Origin: a bacterium
GTDB taxonomy: Bacteria; Chloroflexota; Dormibacteria; UBA8260; Bog-877
Assembly: GCA_021791345.1 (NCBI GenBank)
Contig: JAJYWT010000215.1
Span: forward strand, 1 to 12,422
DNA length: 12,422 nt
Reading direction: 5' to 3'
How positions within the stretch are numbered: the first letter of the stretch is position 1; the number at the start of each line of letters is the position of its first letter. Below the pieces are notes generated by a model. The model was not told the origin of the DNA. It did no database searches and was given only the letters and a program-made list of their open reading frames with translations. A program made the position numbers and the translations under genes. Shown one piece after another: positions 1 to 6,834 of the stretch.

Positions 1-1899
1 GGCCGGCCCGAGCCTCCCCCGCACCGACGCGATGGCCGGCCCCGTTGGGAGGCGGCAAGGGGTCTCAGCCGCTCGGTGGCGGCTTGGACCGGCGGCCGGG
101 GCGCGCGCCGGGGGGGATCCGTCAACCGAGGCCAGCGAGCCGGCCCCACCTTGCGGCTGCAGACTGGATTCGGACTCCCGCTCTCGATGGGTCCCGGGCT
201 GAGCCGCCTGGGTAGGCTCGACGGCGTCCTGGTAGTGGAACTTCCCTCCCCGCAGCCAGGATGCGACCGCCGCGATGAGGCAGGCGATGACCGCGAAGTC
301 AAAGGCCTCGTGGAGGCCGCTCATGAAGGGCTGGGAGATCAGCGAGGAGAAGAAGGTGCGGCCGGTGAGGTAGCTGACCTTGGCCGGGGCCATGTGCACC
401 AGGACCGGGCCGAGCAGGGTCTTGACCGGGTTGTAGCCGAGGAACGCCGCGAACAGCGCCCCGGTCGGGGGGAGGTGTGAGATCTTCGCCGCCGCCGCCG
501 CGGGGACACCCTGGGTGGTGAGGCCGTGGTACAGCGCCGAGGGGAGGGAGCTGGCCAACCCGGTGATTATCAGGGTGAAGAAGATGCCGATGGACAGCAC
601 CATCGCCGAGTTCTGGAAGGTGGCGGTCATTCCCGAGCCCGCCCCCCGCTGGGTGTTGGGCAGGCTGTTCATGATGCCCGCCCGGTTCGGGGAGGCGAAC
701 AACCCCATCGCCAACCCGTTCATCAGCAGCAGCGCGGCAAAACCGGGGTATCCGAAGTCGGCCGGCAGCAGCTCGAGAAGGCCGAAGCTGAGCGCGGCTG
801 CGATCATGCCGCCGGTGGCGAACGGCCTGGCCCCGTAGTGATCCGAGAGGATCCCGGAGATGGGGCCAGCGATCAAGAAGCCGGCCGTGAGCGGCAGCAT
901 GTAGATGCCCGCCCACAAGGGGGTCTCGGCGAAGCTGTAGCCGTGCTGCGGCAGCCAGATCCCCTGCAGCCAGATGATCAGGATGAACATGATCCCGCCC
1001 CGTCCCAGGGCGGCCAGCAGGCTCGCGACGTTGCCGGCGGCGAAGGCGCGGATGCGGAACAGGGGTAGCCGGAACATTGGGTTCTCGACCTTGGTCTCGA
1101 TGTACATGAAGACCAACAGCAGCAGCACCCCCCCGCTGATCTCACCCAGCACGCTGGGGTTGGTCCAGCCCATGCTGGAGGTGCCGTAGGGCTCGATGCC
1201 GTAGGTGATCCCCACCAACAGGGAGATGAGGCCGGCAGCGAAGGTCAGGTTCCCCCACCAGTCGATCTTGGAGGCGGTCTTCACGCCCCGCTCCACCAGC
1301 TTGAAATAGGCCCAGACGGTCCCGAAGACCCCGAACGGCACCGAGACCAGGAAGACCAAGTGCCAGTCCACAGGGCCGAGGAGGCCGCCGAGAATCAGGC
1401 CGATGAAGGATCCTCCGATGGCCGCCACCTGGTTCACCCCGAGGGCCAGCCCGCGCTGATCCGGAGGGAAGGCGTCGGTGAGGATCGCGGCGGAGTTGGC
1501 GAACAGCAGCGCCCCTCCGATCCCCTGCAGGATGCGGATGCCGATCAGCCAGATGGCTCCGGCCGCCCCCTGCAGCCAGGTGATGGAGAGCAGGATCGAG
1601 AAGAAGCTGAAGACGGCGAACCCCAGGTTGTACATCCGCACCCGGCCGTACATGTCGCCCAGCCGGCCGAAGCTGACCACCAAGACCGCCGTGACCACCA
1701 TGTAGCCCATCAGCAGCCAGAGGAAGTAGCTGGTGTTGCCCGGGGTCAGCGGGTTGAGGTGGATGCCGCGGAAGATGTCGGGAAGCGCGATCAGGATGAT
1801 CGAGGAGTTGACGACCACCATCAGGGTGCCCAGCGTGGTGTTCGAGAGGGTCACCCACTTCCCCCGGTATCGGGGGTCGCCGCCCTTTGGTCTCGCCAC
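1..1899 (-). CDS. DHA2-type MFS transporter, first paralog (C-terminus beyond window)
   Basis: Predicted 14-helix proton-coupled exporter of the DHA2 (EmrB/QacA-like) branch. Reading from a GTG at 1899-1897, the frame is open for 633 codons to the left edge with no stop, so the gene is 3'-partial. TM1 begins at about residue 15 (KWVTLSNTTLG). MFS motif A is GRLGDMYGRV (78-87) and a motif-C-like glycine run follows (IGGSFIGLILGG, 161-172). The transporter ends near residue 553 (ASWLRGGK). Residues 554-633 are a polar Pro/Ala/Ser/Arg-rich tail without recognisable domain motifs. The protein is collinear with the MFS half of the 3722-6127 gene, roughly two thirds identical by eye. GTG is the only reasonable start I found before TM1; an AAGGAGGG stretch (1926-1919) lies 19 nt upstream, further than ideal. 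A second domain, as in the paralog, could lie beyond the edge. Function is by family; substrate unknown. Confidence 0.9.
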   Translation of the reverse strand, partial: MARPKGGDPRYRGKWVTLSNTTLGTLMVVVNSSIILIALPDIFRGIHLNPLTPGNTSYFLWLLMGYMVVTAVLVVSFGRLGDMYGRVRMYNLGFAVFSFFSILLSITWLQGAAGAIWLIGIRILQGIGGALLFANSAAILTDAFPPDQRGLALGVNQVAAIGGSFIGLILGGLLGPVDWHLVFLVSVPFGVFGTVWAYFKLVERGVKTASKIDWWGNLTFAAGLISLLVGITYGIEPYGTSSMGWTNPSVLGEISGGVLLLLVFMYIETKVENPMFRLPLFRIRAFAAGNVASLLAALGRGGIMFILIIWLQGIWLPQHGYSFAETPLWAGIYMLPLTAGFLIAGPISGILSDHYGARPFATGGMIAAALSFGLLELLPADFGYPGFAALLLMNGLAMGLFASPNRAGIMNSLPNTQRGAGSGMTATFQNSAMVLSIGIFFTLIITGLASSLPSALYHGLTTQGVPAAAAAKISHLPPTGALFAAFLGYNPVKTLLGPVLVHMAPAKVSYLTGRTFFSSLISQPFMSGLHEAFDFAVIACLIAAVASWLRGGKFHYQDAVEPTQAAQPGTHRERESESSLQPQGGAGSLASVDGSPPARAPAAGPSRHRAAETPCRLPTGPAIASVRGRLGPA

Positions 1900-1940
1900 T
1901 GTTTCGGCCGTGCCTGCGCCCTCCTTGCCGCTCAGCCCCC

Positions 1941-1970
1941 AGAATACACGAAAGCTTACGTTAACGTGAA
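1941..1970 (-). promoter_or_regulatory. Putative promoter of the first MFS gene
   Basis: On the minus strand, TTCACG (1970-1965, 4/6 to TTGACA) and TATTCT (1946-1941, 4/6 to TATAAT) are separated by 18 bp. The -35-like hexamer and half of the spacer lie inside the palindrome at 1955-1970, so a bound regulator would sit on the promoter. A start near 1934 would give a leader of about 35 nt holding the AAGGAGGG stretch. This rests on sequence match only. Confidence 0.4.
1955..1970. promoter_or_regulatory. MerR-type operator, site 1 (CTTACGT-TA-ACGTGAA)
   Basis: A 16-bp inverted repeat with 7-bp arms around TA; the inner ten bases ACGTTAACGT are a perfect palindrome. The arms (CTTACGT and, on the other strand, TTCACGT) match those of the site at 6117-6132. 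The form resembles the binding sites described for LiuR-like MerR regulators of branched-chain/fatty-acid catabolism, and a MerR gene is present at 3253-3741. It lies 56 bp upstream of the MFS start codon and about 50 bp upstream of the -10 box of the divergent kinase gene, so control of the MFS gene is the simpler reading. Binding is inferred. Confidence 0.6.
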
Positions 1971-2021
1971 GATCATCCCAGCCTCGGCTGACGACTCCGG
2001 CCGCCCGCGGTAAGCCGCCGC

Positions 2022-2027
2022 TATCCT
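2022..2027 (+). promoter_or_regulatory. -10 box (TATCCT) of a probable leaderless promoter
   Basis: TATCCT fits TANNNT and ends exactly 6 nt before the ATG at 2034, so transcription would start at or next to the start codon. No Shine-Dalgarno sequence precedes that ATG. This geometry is typical of leaderless mRNAs in high-GC actinobacteria. No convincing -35 hexamer is seen at the usual distance. Confidence 0.5.
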
Positions 2028-2033
2028 TGCCGG

Positions 2034-2632
2034 ATGTCCAGCGATCCGGTCACAGCAGCGCTGGCAGGCGGGCCTCCGGTGGTGTTCCTCCTGACCGGGG
2101 TGCCGGCCGCCGGGAAGTCAACCGTGGCCCAGCTTTTGGCAGAGCGCTTTCCCCGCAGCGCCCATGTCCGCGGGGACATCTTCCGTCGCATGGTGGTCAG
2201 AGGCCGCGTAGAGGCGACGCCGTCGGCGGAGCCGGAGATGGCCCGGCAGCTTCGCCTGCGTCACTCCCTCGCGGCAGCCACCGCCGACGGGTACCACGCG
2301 TGCGGTTTCACCACCGGGCTGCAGGACTGCTTCCTCGAAGGCATGCTGCCGTTTGTGGTGTCGAGACTCCGGAGCCGTCCGCTGTTCGTGGTGGTGCTGG
2401 CGCCGACCGCCGACGTGGTGCGCCGCCGGGAGCAGGCCCGAGGCAAGCGCGCCTACGGAAGCTGGACCGTGGAGGATCTCGATCACCGGCTACGGGAGGG
2501 GCTCCGCACCTCGGGGTCTGGGTGGACTCGTCGGGGCAAGCCCCCGAGGAAACGGTGGAAGAGATCCTCAGGAGGAGCCACCGCGAGCCCGACGCCTTCG
2601 CGGTACCCGGTACGCCGGTGGGTGTGAGGTAG
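2034..2632 (+). CDS. P-loop kinase-like (AAA-type) ATP-binding protein, apparent frameshift near 2508-2512
   Basis: A small P-loop NTPase resembling uncharacterised zeta-toxin/chloramphenicol-phosphotransferase-like kinases. Walker A is GVPAAGKST (residues 22-30), followed by VRGDIFRR (45-52), a hydrophobic strand PLFVVVLAP (116-124) and an Arg-rich lid RRREQARGKRAYG (130-142). The ATG frame is convincing to REGLRT (159) and then becomes Ser/Arg/Pro junk ending at 2627. The -1 frame carries the expected family ending, LGVWVDSSGQAPEETVEEIL, to a TAG at 2630-2632. With one base added near 2508-2512 the gene is exactly 200 codons (199 aa plus stop). This is either a single-base deletion that inactivates the gene or a sequencing error. 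It is convergent with the GNAT gene, 35 bp apart. Phosphoacceptor unknown. Confidence 0.8.
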
Positions 2633-2667
2633 GAGGTCAGCCCAGGCACACCGCTCTGGCCTCGAGC

Positions 2668-3176
2668 CTAGTCGCCGCGCGGCCGACGGCTCATCACCAG
2701 GACGTCTCGCCCAGCTTGGTCCCTCCTCCTGTCTGGATCGCCATAGCCGAGCGCCCGCCAGAAGCTGAGTGCGGCCCCGTTGCCGGTGAGGACCGCCAGA
2801 CGCAGCTCGGTCCATCGCAACCTCGCCACCTCCAGCTCGAGCGCCCGGACCAGCTCGCGCCCCAGTCCCTGGCGCTGGTGCTCCCGCCCGACCAGCACCA
2901 GCCCGAGCCAGGCCATCCCGTCCTCCTCGTTCGGGAGACGCAAAATGGCGGTGGCACGGTTGGCGCCGTTGCCTCGCGTGCTCGCCACCAAACAGTGGCG
3001 CAAGGGGGCCGGGGACTCCTGGGTGATGTAGTCACCAACATCGGATTCTGCGAATGCGGCCACCGCCAGCCGCGAGAGCCGCCGGAAGGTCGGCTGGGAG
3101 CGGAAGAGCGGCAGGAGGGCGGGCAGGTCTGGGGGCCAACCTCTCTGACATCCAATCTCGGGGTGCTGATCCGCAT
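2668..3176 (-). CDS. GNAT-family N-acetyltransferase, apparent frameshift near 3131-3135
   Basis: The acetyl-CoA-binding motif A is clear: LVLVGREHQRQGLGRELVRA, with Q/RxxGxG as HQRQGLG, followed by the late-helix motif LTGNGAALSFWRALGYG. These lie in the frame that ends at TAG 2668-2670. The expected family N-terminus, MRISTPRLDVREVG, is in a different frame starting at ATG 3176-3174. The frames join in a run of five C on the coding strand (G5 at 3131-3135 on plus); one extra C gives REVGPPDLPALLPLF and a 169-aa protein of normal length. The uninterrupted ORF could instead start at 3210, but its first ~25 residues look unlike a GNAT. The gene lies 76 bp downstream of the merR-like gene on the same strand. 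Substrate unknown; antibiotic or small-molecule acetylation is possible given the neighbours. Confidence 0.8.
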
Positions 3177-3252
3177 CGTCAGATTGTCGCCACCCGCACG
3201 GTTGCGGCACACCCCGATCCCTGCGGACCGACGGTGAGGCTGGCCCTTGGGC

Positions 3253-3741
3253 TCAGGTCCGAGAGCCGATGCGCTCTGCCCCCTGTTCGGACAGCTCCTC
3301 AAGGCGCTTCAGGTGCCGGGCATGCCTCTGCTCCAGCTCCAGCTTGAGCGTCATGAGGCGCTCGATGCGCTCGGTGACCAGCTGCAGCTGCCGCTCCACC
3401 ACCTCGGTCGCCTCGGTCAACACCGCCGCCTGGGCACGGGGCGATGAGCTCCGGCGGTAGGCCGCGCGCAGGCCGACCAGACGGTCCTCGGCCTGCAGGG
3501 ACTCTCGGATTTCGCAGAGCCCCGCCCCCAGGTACTCCTGCATCTCCTTGATCCGGCGAACCCGCTCGACCTCCTCTGGGGAGTAGCGCCTGCCCTGGGC
3601 AGTGGTCTCCCGGGTGTCCGGGGTGATCAGGCCGAGCTCCTCGTAGTAGCGGAGCGTGCGGGGGGTGACCCCCGTCAGCGCCGCCACCTCCCCTATCCGC
3701 AGGCCGGGGGCGGGGGATGGCTCAGACGGCGACCGGGACAC
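3253..3741 (-). CDS. MerR-family transcriptional regulator
   Basis: An N-terminal winged HTH, LRIGEVAALTGVTPRTLRYY at residues 14-33, continues through EELGLITPDTRE and RRYSPEEVERVRRI. A helix of about 50 residues (roughly 105-155, rich in Glu, Leu and Arg) forms the usual dimerisation coiled coil. There is no extra effector domain and only one cysteine (C76), so metal or redox sensing of the MerR/SoxR kind is unlikely. I chose GTG 3741-3739 (162 aa) because GGAGG (3755-3751) stands 9 nt upstream; a TTG at 3759 would add six residues. The start overlaps the end of the MFS-kinase gene by 20 bp, which suggests translational coupling. The protein is the best candidate to bind the two palindromes at 1955-1970 and 6117-6132, which would make it autoregulatory. 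Small MerR proteins of this size include LiuR- and SauR-like regulators. Confidence 0.92.
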   Translation of the reverse strand: MSRSPSEPSPAPGLRIGEVAALTGVTPRTLRYYEELGLITPDTRETTAQGRRYSPEEVERVRRIKEMQEYLGAGLCEIRESLQAEDRLVGLRAAYRRSSSPRAQAAVLTEATEVVERQLQLVTERIERLMTLKLELEQRHARHLKRLEELSEQGAERIGSRT

Positions 3742-6127
3742 GTCTGGCCACCTCCACAATCCGTGCCGCGGCCTCCTCGACCGAGACCTTGGTTGTGTCG
3801 ATCATCAGATCATAGAGTTTGGGGTCATTCCAATCGACCCCGTAAAAGTGGTGGAGGTAGGCGTGCCGGGCCTGGTCGGTGTGGCGCTGATCCCGGCGGG
3901 CGGTGCGCTCCTCGATCCCCTGCTGATCCACCACCCGGCGGATCCGGCCCTCGACAGGCCCGTCGAGCCGGACCTTGAGCACGTGGGGGTTGTGACGCAG
4001 GATCACCGTGGCCCCCCGGCCCAGAATCACGCCGCCGCGGTCGGCGAGCTTGCGGATCACGTCCTCGGTGTAGCGCCGGAAGCGGTCTCCGGAGCCATCC
4101 TGCTCCATGTCGGGGGCCGCCGTGGGGGCCATCGGTCCCAGGCCGCGGGAGAGCGCGGCGAACAGCTCGCCCACGGCGTCGTAGGTCTCGTCCTCCTGCG
4201 CGAGCACCACCTCCAGCGGCTCGGCCATCTCCGCCGCGACCTGCACCGGGATGGCCCGATCGAGAAACTCCACGTCGAGCTTGGCGGCCACCGCTCGGGC
4301 GATCGCATCCCCGCCGGCCCCGTAGCTGGCCGAGATCGCGACGGTGCGGATCGGCCCCGGAGCGGCCTCGCCAGAGGCCGGCCCGGCCAGGGCAGCCGCG
4401 CTGGAGGCTGGCGCCGAAGCGGCGGTGGTGGCGGGCGGTGCCACCTCCTCGTGGACATAGCGCTTGCCGCGCATCCAGGAAGCCGCCGCCGCGATCAGCA
4501 TCATGACCGTGGAGAAGTAGAAGGTGACCCGCATCCCGGACATGAAGGGCTTGGAGATCAGGTTCGGGAAGAACTCCCGCCCCGTGAGCGCGGCCTGCCG
4601 GGCCGCCGGCAGCCCGTGCAGCGCCGGCCCGAGCAGAGTCGCTACCGGGTTGTAGCCCAGGAACGCCGCGAACAGGGTGCCGACCGGAGGCAGGTGGGAG
4701 ATCTTGCCGGCGGCCGAGGCGGGGACTCCCTGCGCCACCAGCCCGTGGTAGAGCGACTGGGGCAGAGCGGACGCCAGGCCCAGCACCATCAGGGTGAAGA
4801 AAAGCCCGATGGAGAGCGTCATCCCGGAGTTCTGGAAGGTGGAGCGCATCCCCGAGGCGACGCCGCGCTGGCCGGCGGGGACCGAATTCATGATCCCGGC
4901 GGTGTTGGGCGCGGAGAACATGCCCATGGCGAAGCCATTGAAGAAGAGCAGGACGGCGAAGGTGGGATAGGTGAAGTTGGCCGGCAAAAGCGCCAGCAAA
5001 GCGAAGCTGACCGCCGCCGCCAGCATCCCCCCGGTGGCGAAGGGGCGCGCCCCGAAGCGGTCCGACAGATACCCGGACAGCGGTCCGGCGCAGAGGAAAC
5101 CGACCGTCAGGGGCAGCATGTAGATCGCGGCCCACAGGGGGGTCTGGACGAAGTTGTACCCGTGCAGCGGCAGCCAGATGCCCTGCAGCCAGATGATCAG
5201 CATGAACATGAGGCCGCCGCGGCCGATGGAGGCCAGCAGGGAGGCCAGGTTGCCCGCGGTGAAGGCGCGGATCCGGAACAGCGACAGGTTGAACATCGGC
5301 GCCTCCACGCGCCTTTCGATGAGCACGAAGACCCCCAGGACCACGATCCCCCCGATCACCTCGGCCAGGACGGTGGGGTTGGTCCAGCCCATGTCGCTGC
5401 TCCCGTAGGGCTGGATGCCGTAGGTGATCCCGACCAGCAGGGCGATCAGACCGACCGCGAAGGTCGCGTTGCCGAGCCAGTCGATCCTGGCGCGGCGCAC
5501 GACCCCGGTCTCCCTGAGCTTGAGGTAGGCCCAGATGGTCCCGAACGCCCCGATCGGCACCGAGACCAAGAAGACCAGGTGCCAGTCGATCCCCGACAGC
5601 AGGCCTCCCAGCACCAGCCCGATGAAGGACCCGGAGATCCCCGCCACGACGTTGATGCCGAGGGCCATGCCCCGCTGGTTGCTGGGGAAGGCGTCGGTGA
5701 GGATGGCGGCGGAGTTGGCCATCAGCAGAGCCCCACCGACCCCCTGCACGATCCGCAACCCGATCAGCACCAGAGCTGCGGTGGTGCCGCTGAAGAAGAC
5801 CAGGGAGAGCCCGATGGAGGCCAGGGTGAAGACCAGGAAGCCCAGGTTGTACATGCGCACCCGGCCGAACATGTCCCCCACCCGGCCCAGGCTCACCACC
5901 AGCACCGCGGTCACCACCATGTAACCCATCAGCATCCAGAGCAGGAGGCTGACGTTGGCCGGTGCCAGCGGGTTCACCTTGATCCCGCGGAAAATCGCCG
6001 GCAGCGAGATCAACACGATCGAGGAGTTGATCACCGCCATCAGGATCCCGAGGGTGGTGTTGGAAAGGGCCACCCACTTGTAGCGCCCGGAAACCGGGGC
6101 GGGGGTTGCAGCAGACTTTACGTTCAC
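3722..6127 (-). CDS. MFS (DHA2) transporter fused to a cytidylate-kinase-like domain
   Basis: The 801-aa protein has two parts. Residues about 17-555 are a DHA2 exporter: TM1 from KWVALSNTTLGILMAV, motif A GRVGDMFGRV (81-90), motif-C-like GISGSFIGLVLGG (163-175), last helix ending MRGKR (552-556). After an Ala/Pro linker (557-592) comes a ~210-residue domain of Cytidylate_kin2 type (593-801): strand and P-loop-like VAISASYGAGG (596-606), GGVILGRGATVIL near 700, LKVRLDG near 720, and YDLMIDTTKVSVEEAA near 775-790. With 14 helices the domain would be cytosolic. No in-frame ATG or GTG lies in the linker, so a separate kinase gene is unlikely. The start GTG 6127-6125 falls inside an operator. The gene lies 15 bp after dedA and overlaps merR. 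The P-loop lacks the Walker lysine, so catalysis is uncertain. Transport substrate unknown. Confidence 0.92.
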   Translation of the reverse strand: MNVKSAATPAPVSGRYKWVALSNTTLGILMAVINSSIVLISLPAIFRGIKVNPLAPANVSLLLWMLMGYMVVTAVLVVSLGRVGDMFGRVRMYNLGFLVFTLASIGLSLVFFSGTTAALVLIGLRIVQGVGGALLMANSAAILTDAFPSNQRGMALGINVVAGISGSFIGLVLGGLLSGIDWHLVFLVSVPIGAFGTIWAYLKLRETGVVRRARIDWLGNATFAVGLIALLVGITYGIQPYGSSDMGWTNPTVLAEVIGGIVVLGVFVLIERRVEAPMFNLSLFRIRAFTAGNLASLLASIGRGGLMFMLIIWLQGIWLPLHGYNFVQTPLWAAIYMLPLTVGFLCAGPLSGYLSDRFGARPFATGGMLAAAVSFALLALLPANFTYPTFAVLLFFNGFAMGMFSAPNTAGIMNSVPAGQRGVASGMRSTFQNSGMTLSIGLFFTLMVLGLASALPQSLYHGLVAQGVPASAAGKISHLPPVGTLFAAFLGYNPVATLLGPALHGLPAARQAALTGREFFPNLISKPFMSGMRVTFYFSTVMMLIAAAASWMRGKRYVHEEVAPPATTAASAPASSAAALAGPASGEAAPGPIRTVAISASYGAGGDAIARAVAAKLDVEFLDRAIPVQVAAEMAEPLEVVLAQEDETYDAVGELFAALSRGLGPMAPTAAPDMEQDGSGDRFRRYTEDVIRKLADRGGVILGRGATVILRHNPHVLKVRLDGPVEGRIRRVVDQQGIEERTARRDQRHTDQARHAYLHHFYGVDWNDPKLYDLMIDTTKVSVEEAAARIVEVARRVPVAV

Positions 6128-6132
6128 GTTAA
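6117..6132. promoter_or_regulatory. MerR-type operator, site 2 (TTTACGT-TC-ACGTTAA)
   Basis: A 16-bp inverted repeat with arms TTTACGT and TTAACGT around a 2-bp centre, the same design as site 1. It occupies the gap between dedA and the MFS-kinase gene and covers the GTG start codon (6127-6125). On the minus strand a weak TAGACT (6142-6137) and TAAAGT (6120-6115) flank it with a 16-bp spacer. If that pair were the promoter, the RNA would start inside the annotated frame and translation would need a later start, such as the GTG of KWV just before TM1. Binding is inferred from similarity and context. Confidence 0.6.
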
Positions 6133-6142
6133 CTAGAGTCTA

Positions 6143-6763
6143 CTACACCTCCTCCTCGGCAGCGGCCGCGGGTCGGTTGATGTAGCGCCAGACCCCGTAC
6201 AGCAGGGCCACGACCAGGAGCGCCAGGACCAGATATTCCAGGGGCTTGATCACAGCCCCGATCCGGTTGAAGTGCTTGCCCAGCTCCATCCCTGCAATCG
6301 ACAGCGAGGCGTCCCAGACGAAGGCCCCGAGCAGGGTCGCCGGGATGAACTTGACCAGGGGCATGCGGGCGAACCCCGCGGGGTAGCTGGTGTAGCTGCG
6401 CAGCACCGGCAGCACCCGGCCCACCGCCACCGCCACCACCCCGCGCCGTTCGTAGAAGCGCTCGGCGGCTTCGAAGTGACTCTCCTTGAGCCGGAACCGC
6501 TTGCCAAAGCCGACCACCGCCTGCCGCCCAACCCAGGCGGCCACCCCGTAGGCGATGAGAGCGCCGACCAGCTCCGCCAGCAGCGCCACGATGATCACCA
6601 GCGGCAGACTGAGAGTGCCGGTGGCCACCAGCACCCCCGCGAAGGGAAGCACCACCTCACTGGAGACCGGAAACCCGCAGCACTGTGCGACGGTCAGCAG
6701 GAACAGGGCCAGGTACCCCGCGGTGGTGAGGAAGCTCTCCAGGGAGTGGATCAACGCCGGCAC
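6143..6763 (-). CDS. DedA/VTT-family membrane protein
   Basis: A 206-aa polytopic inner-membrane protein with the VTT (SNARE-associated) signature: SSEVVLPFAG (34-43) in the first re-entrant region, FYERRG (103-108), GRVLPVLRSYTSYPAG (115-130) with two conserved arginines, then M134 and the helix GAFVWDASLSIAGMELG (146-162). A C-terminal helix (177-194) and a Glu-rich tail end at TAG 6145-6143. Family members are linked to undecaprenyl-phosphate or phospholipid flipping and to resistance to membrane-active drugs; its own substrate is unknown. The GTG at 6763 is used as start because no other ATG, GTG or TTG precedes it in frame near the domain; its ribosome-binding site is weak. It lies 15 bp before the MFS-kinase gene and may share its transcript, although the operator between them points to a separate internal promoter. 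Confidence 0.9.
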   Translation of the reverse strand: MPALIHSLESFLTTAGYLALFLLTVAQCCGFPVSSEVVLPFAGVLVATGTLSLPLVIIVALLAELVGALIAYGVAAWVGRQAVVGFGKRFRLKESHFEAAERFYERRGVVAVAVGRVLPVLRSYTSYPAGFARMPLVKFIPATLLGAFVWDASLSIAGMELGKHFNRIGAVIKPLEYLVLALLVVALLYGVWRYINRPAAAAEEEV

Positions 6764-6834
6764 CCCGCTCTCATCGTCGGCATTGTCGCCGATCCGCGGT
6801 GTCTCAGGCGCAGCCCAGCCGTCGTACCGGAGGC

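Noticed and set aside
1142..1858. 238-codon minus-strand frame inside the first MFS gene
   Set aside because: Out of frame with the membrane helices and motif A of the transporter; the true frame has no stop in the window.
2633..2667. Possible bidirectional terminator between the convergent kinase and GNAT genes
   Set aside because: Only about four complementary bases (CCAG/CTGG) can be paired and there is no T-run; too weak to call.
2668..3210. GNAT gene starting at 3210 in a single frame
   Set aside because: Its first 25 residues look unlike a GNAT, while the neighbouring frame encodes a family-typical N-terminus; the frameshift reading explains the data better, though not with certainty.
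3177..3252. Separate promoter or operator for the GNAT gene
   Set aside because: No ACGT palindrome and no good -35/-10 pair; read-through from the merR-like gene is equally likely.
3825..6077. 750-codon minus-strand frame overlapping the MFS-kinase gene
   Set aside because: It is an Arg/Gly/His/Pro-rich frame-shifted shadow of the real transporter; the hydrophobic helices are only in the 3722-6127 frame.
3656..6136. 826-codon plus-strand open frame opposite the MFS-kinase gene
   Set aside because: Same low-complexity composition (Gln, Gly, Asp, His, Arg); it is a mirror of the codon bias in the transporter gene and carries no recognisable fold.
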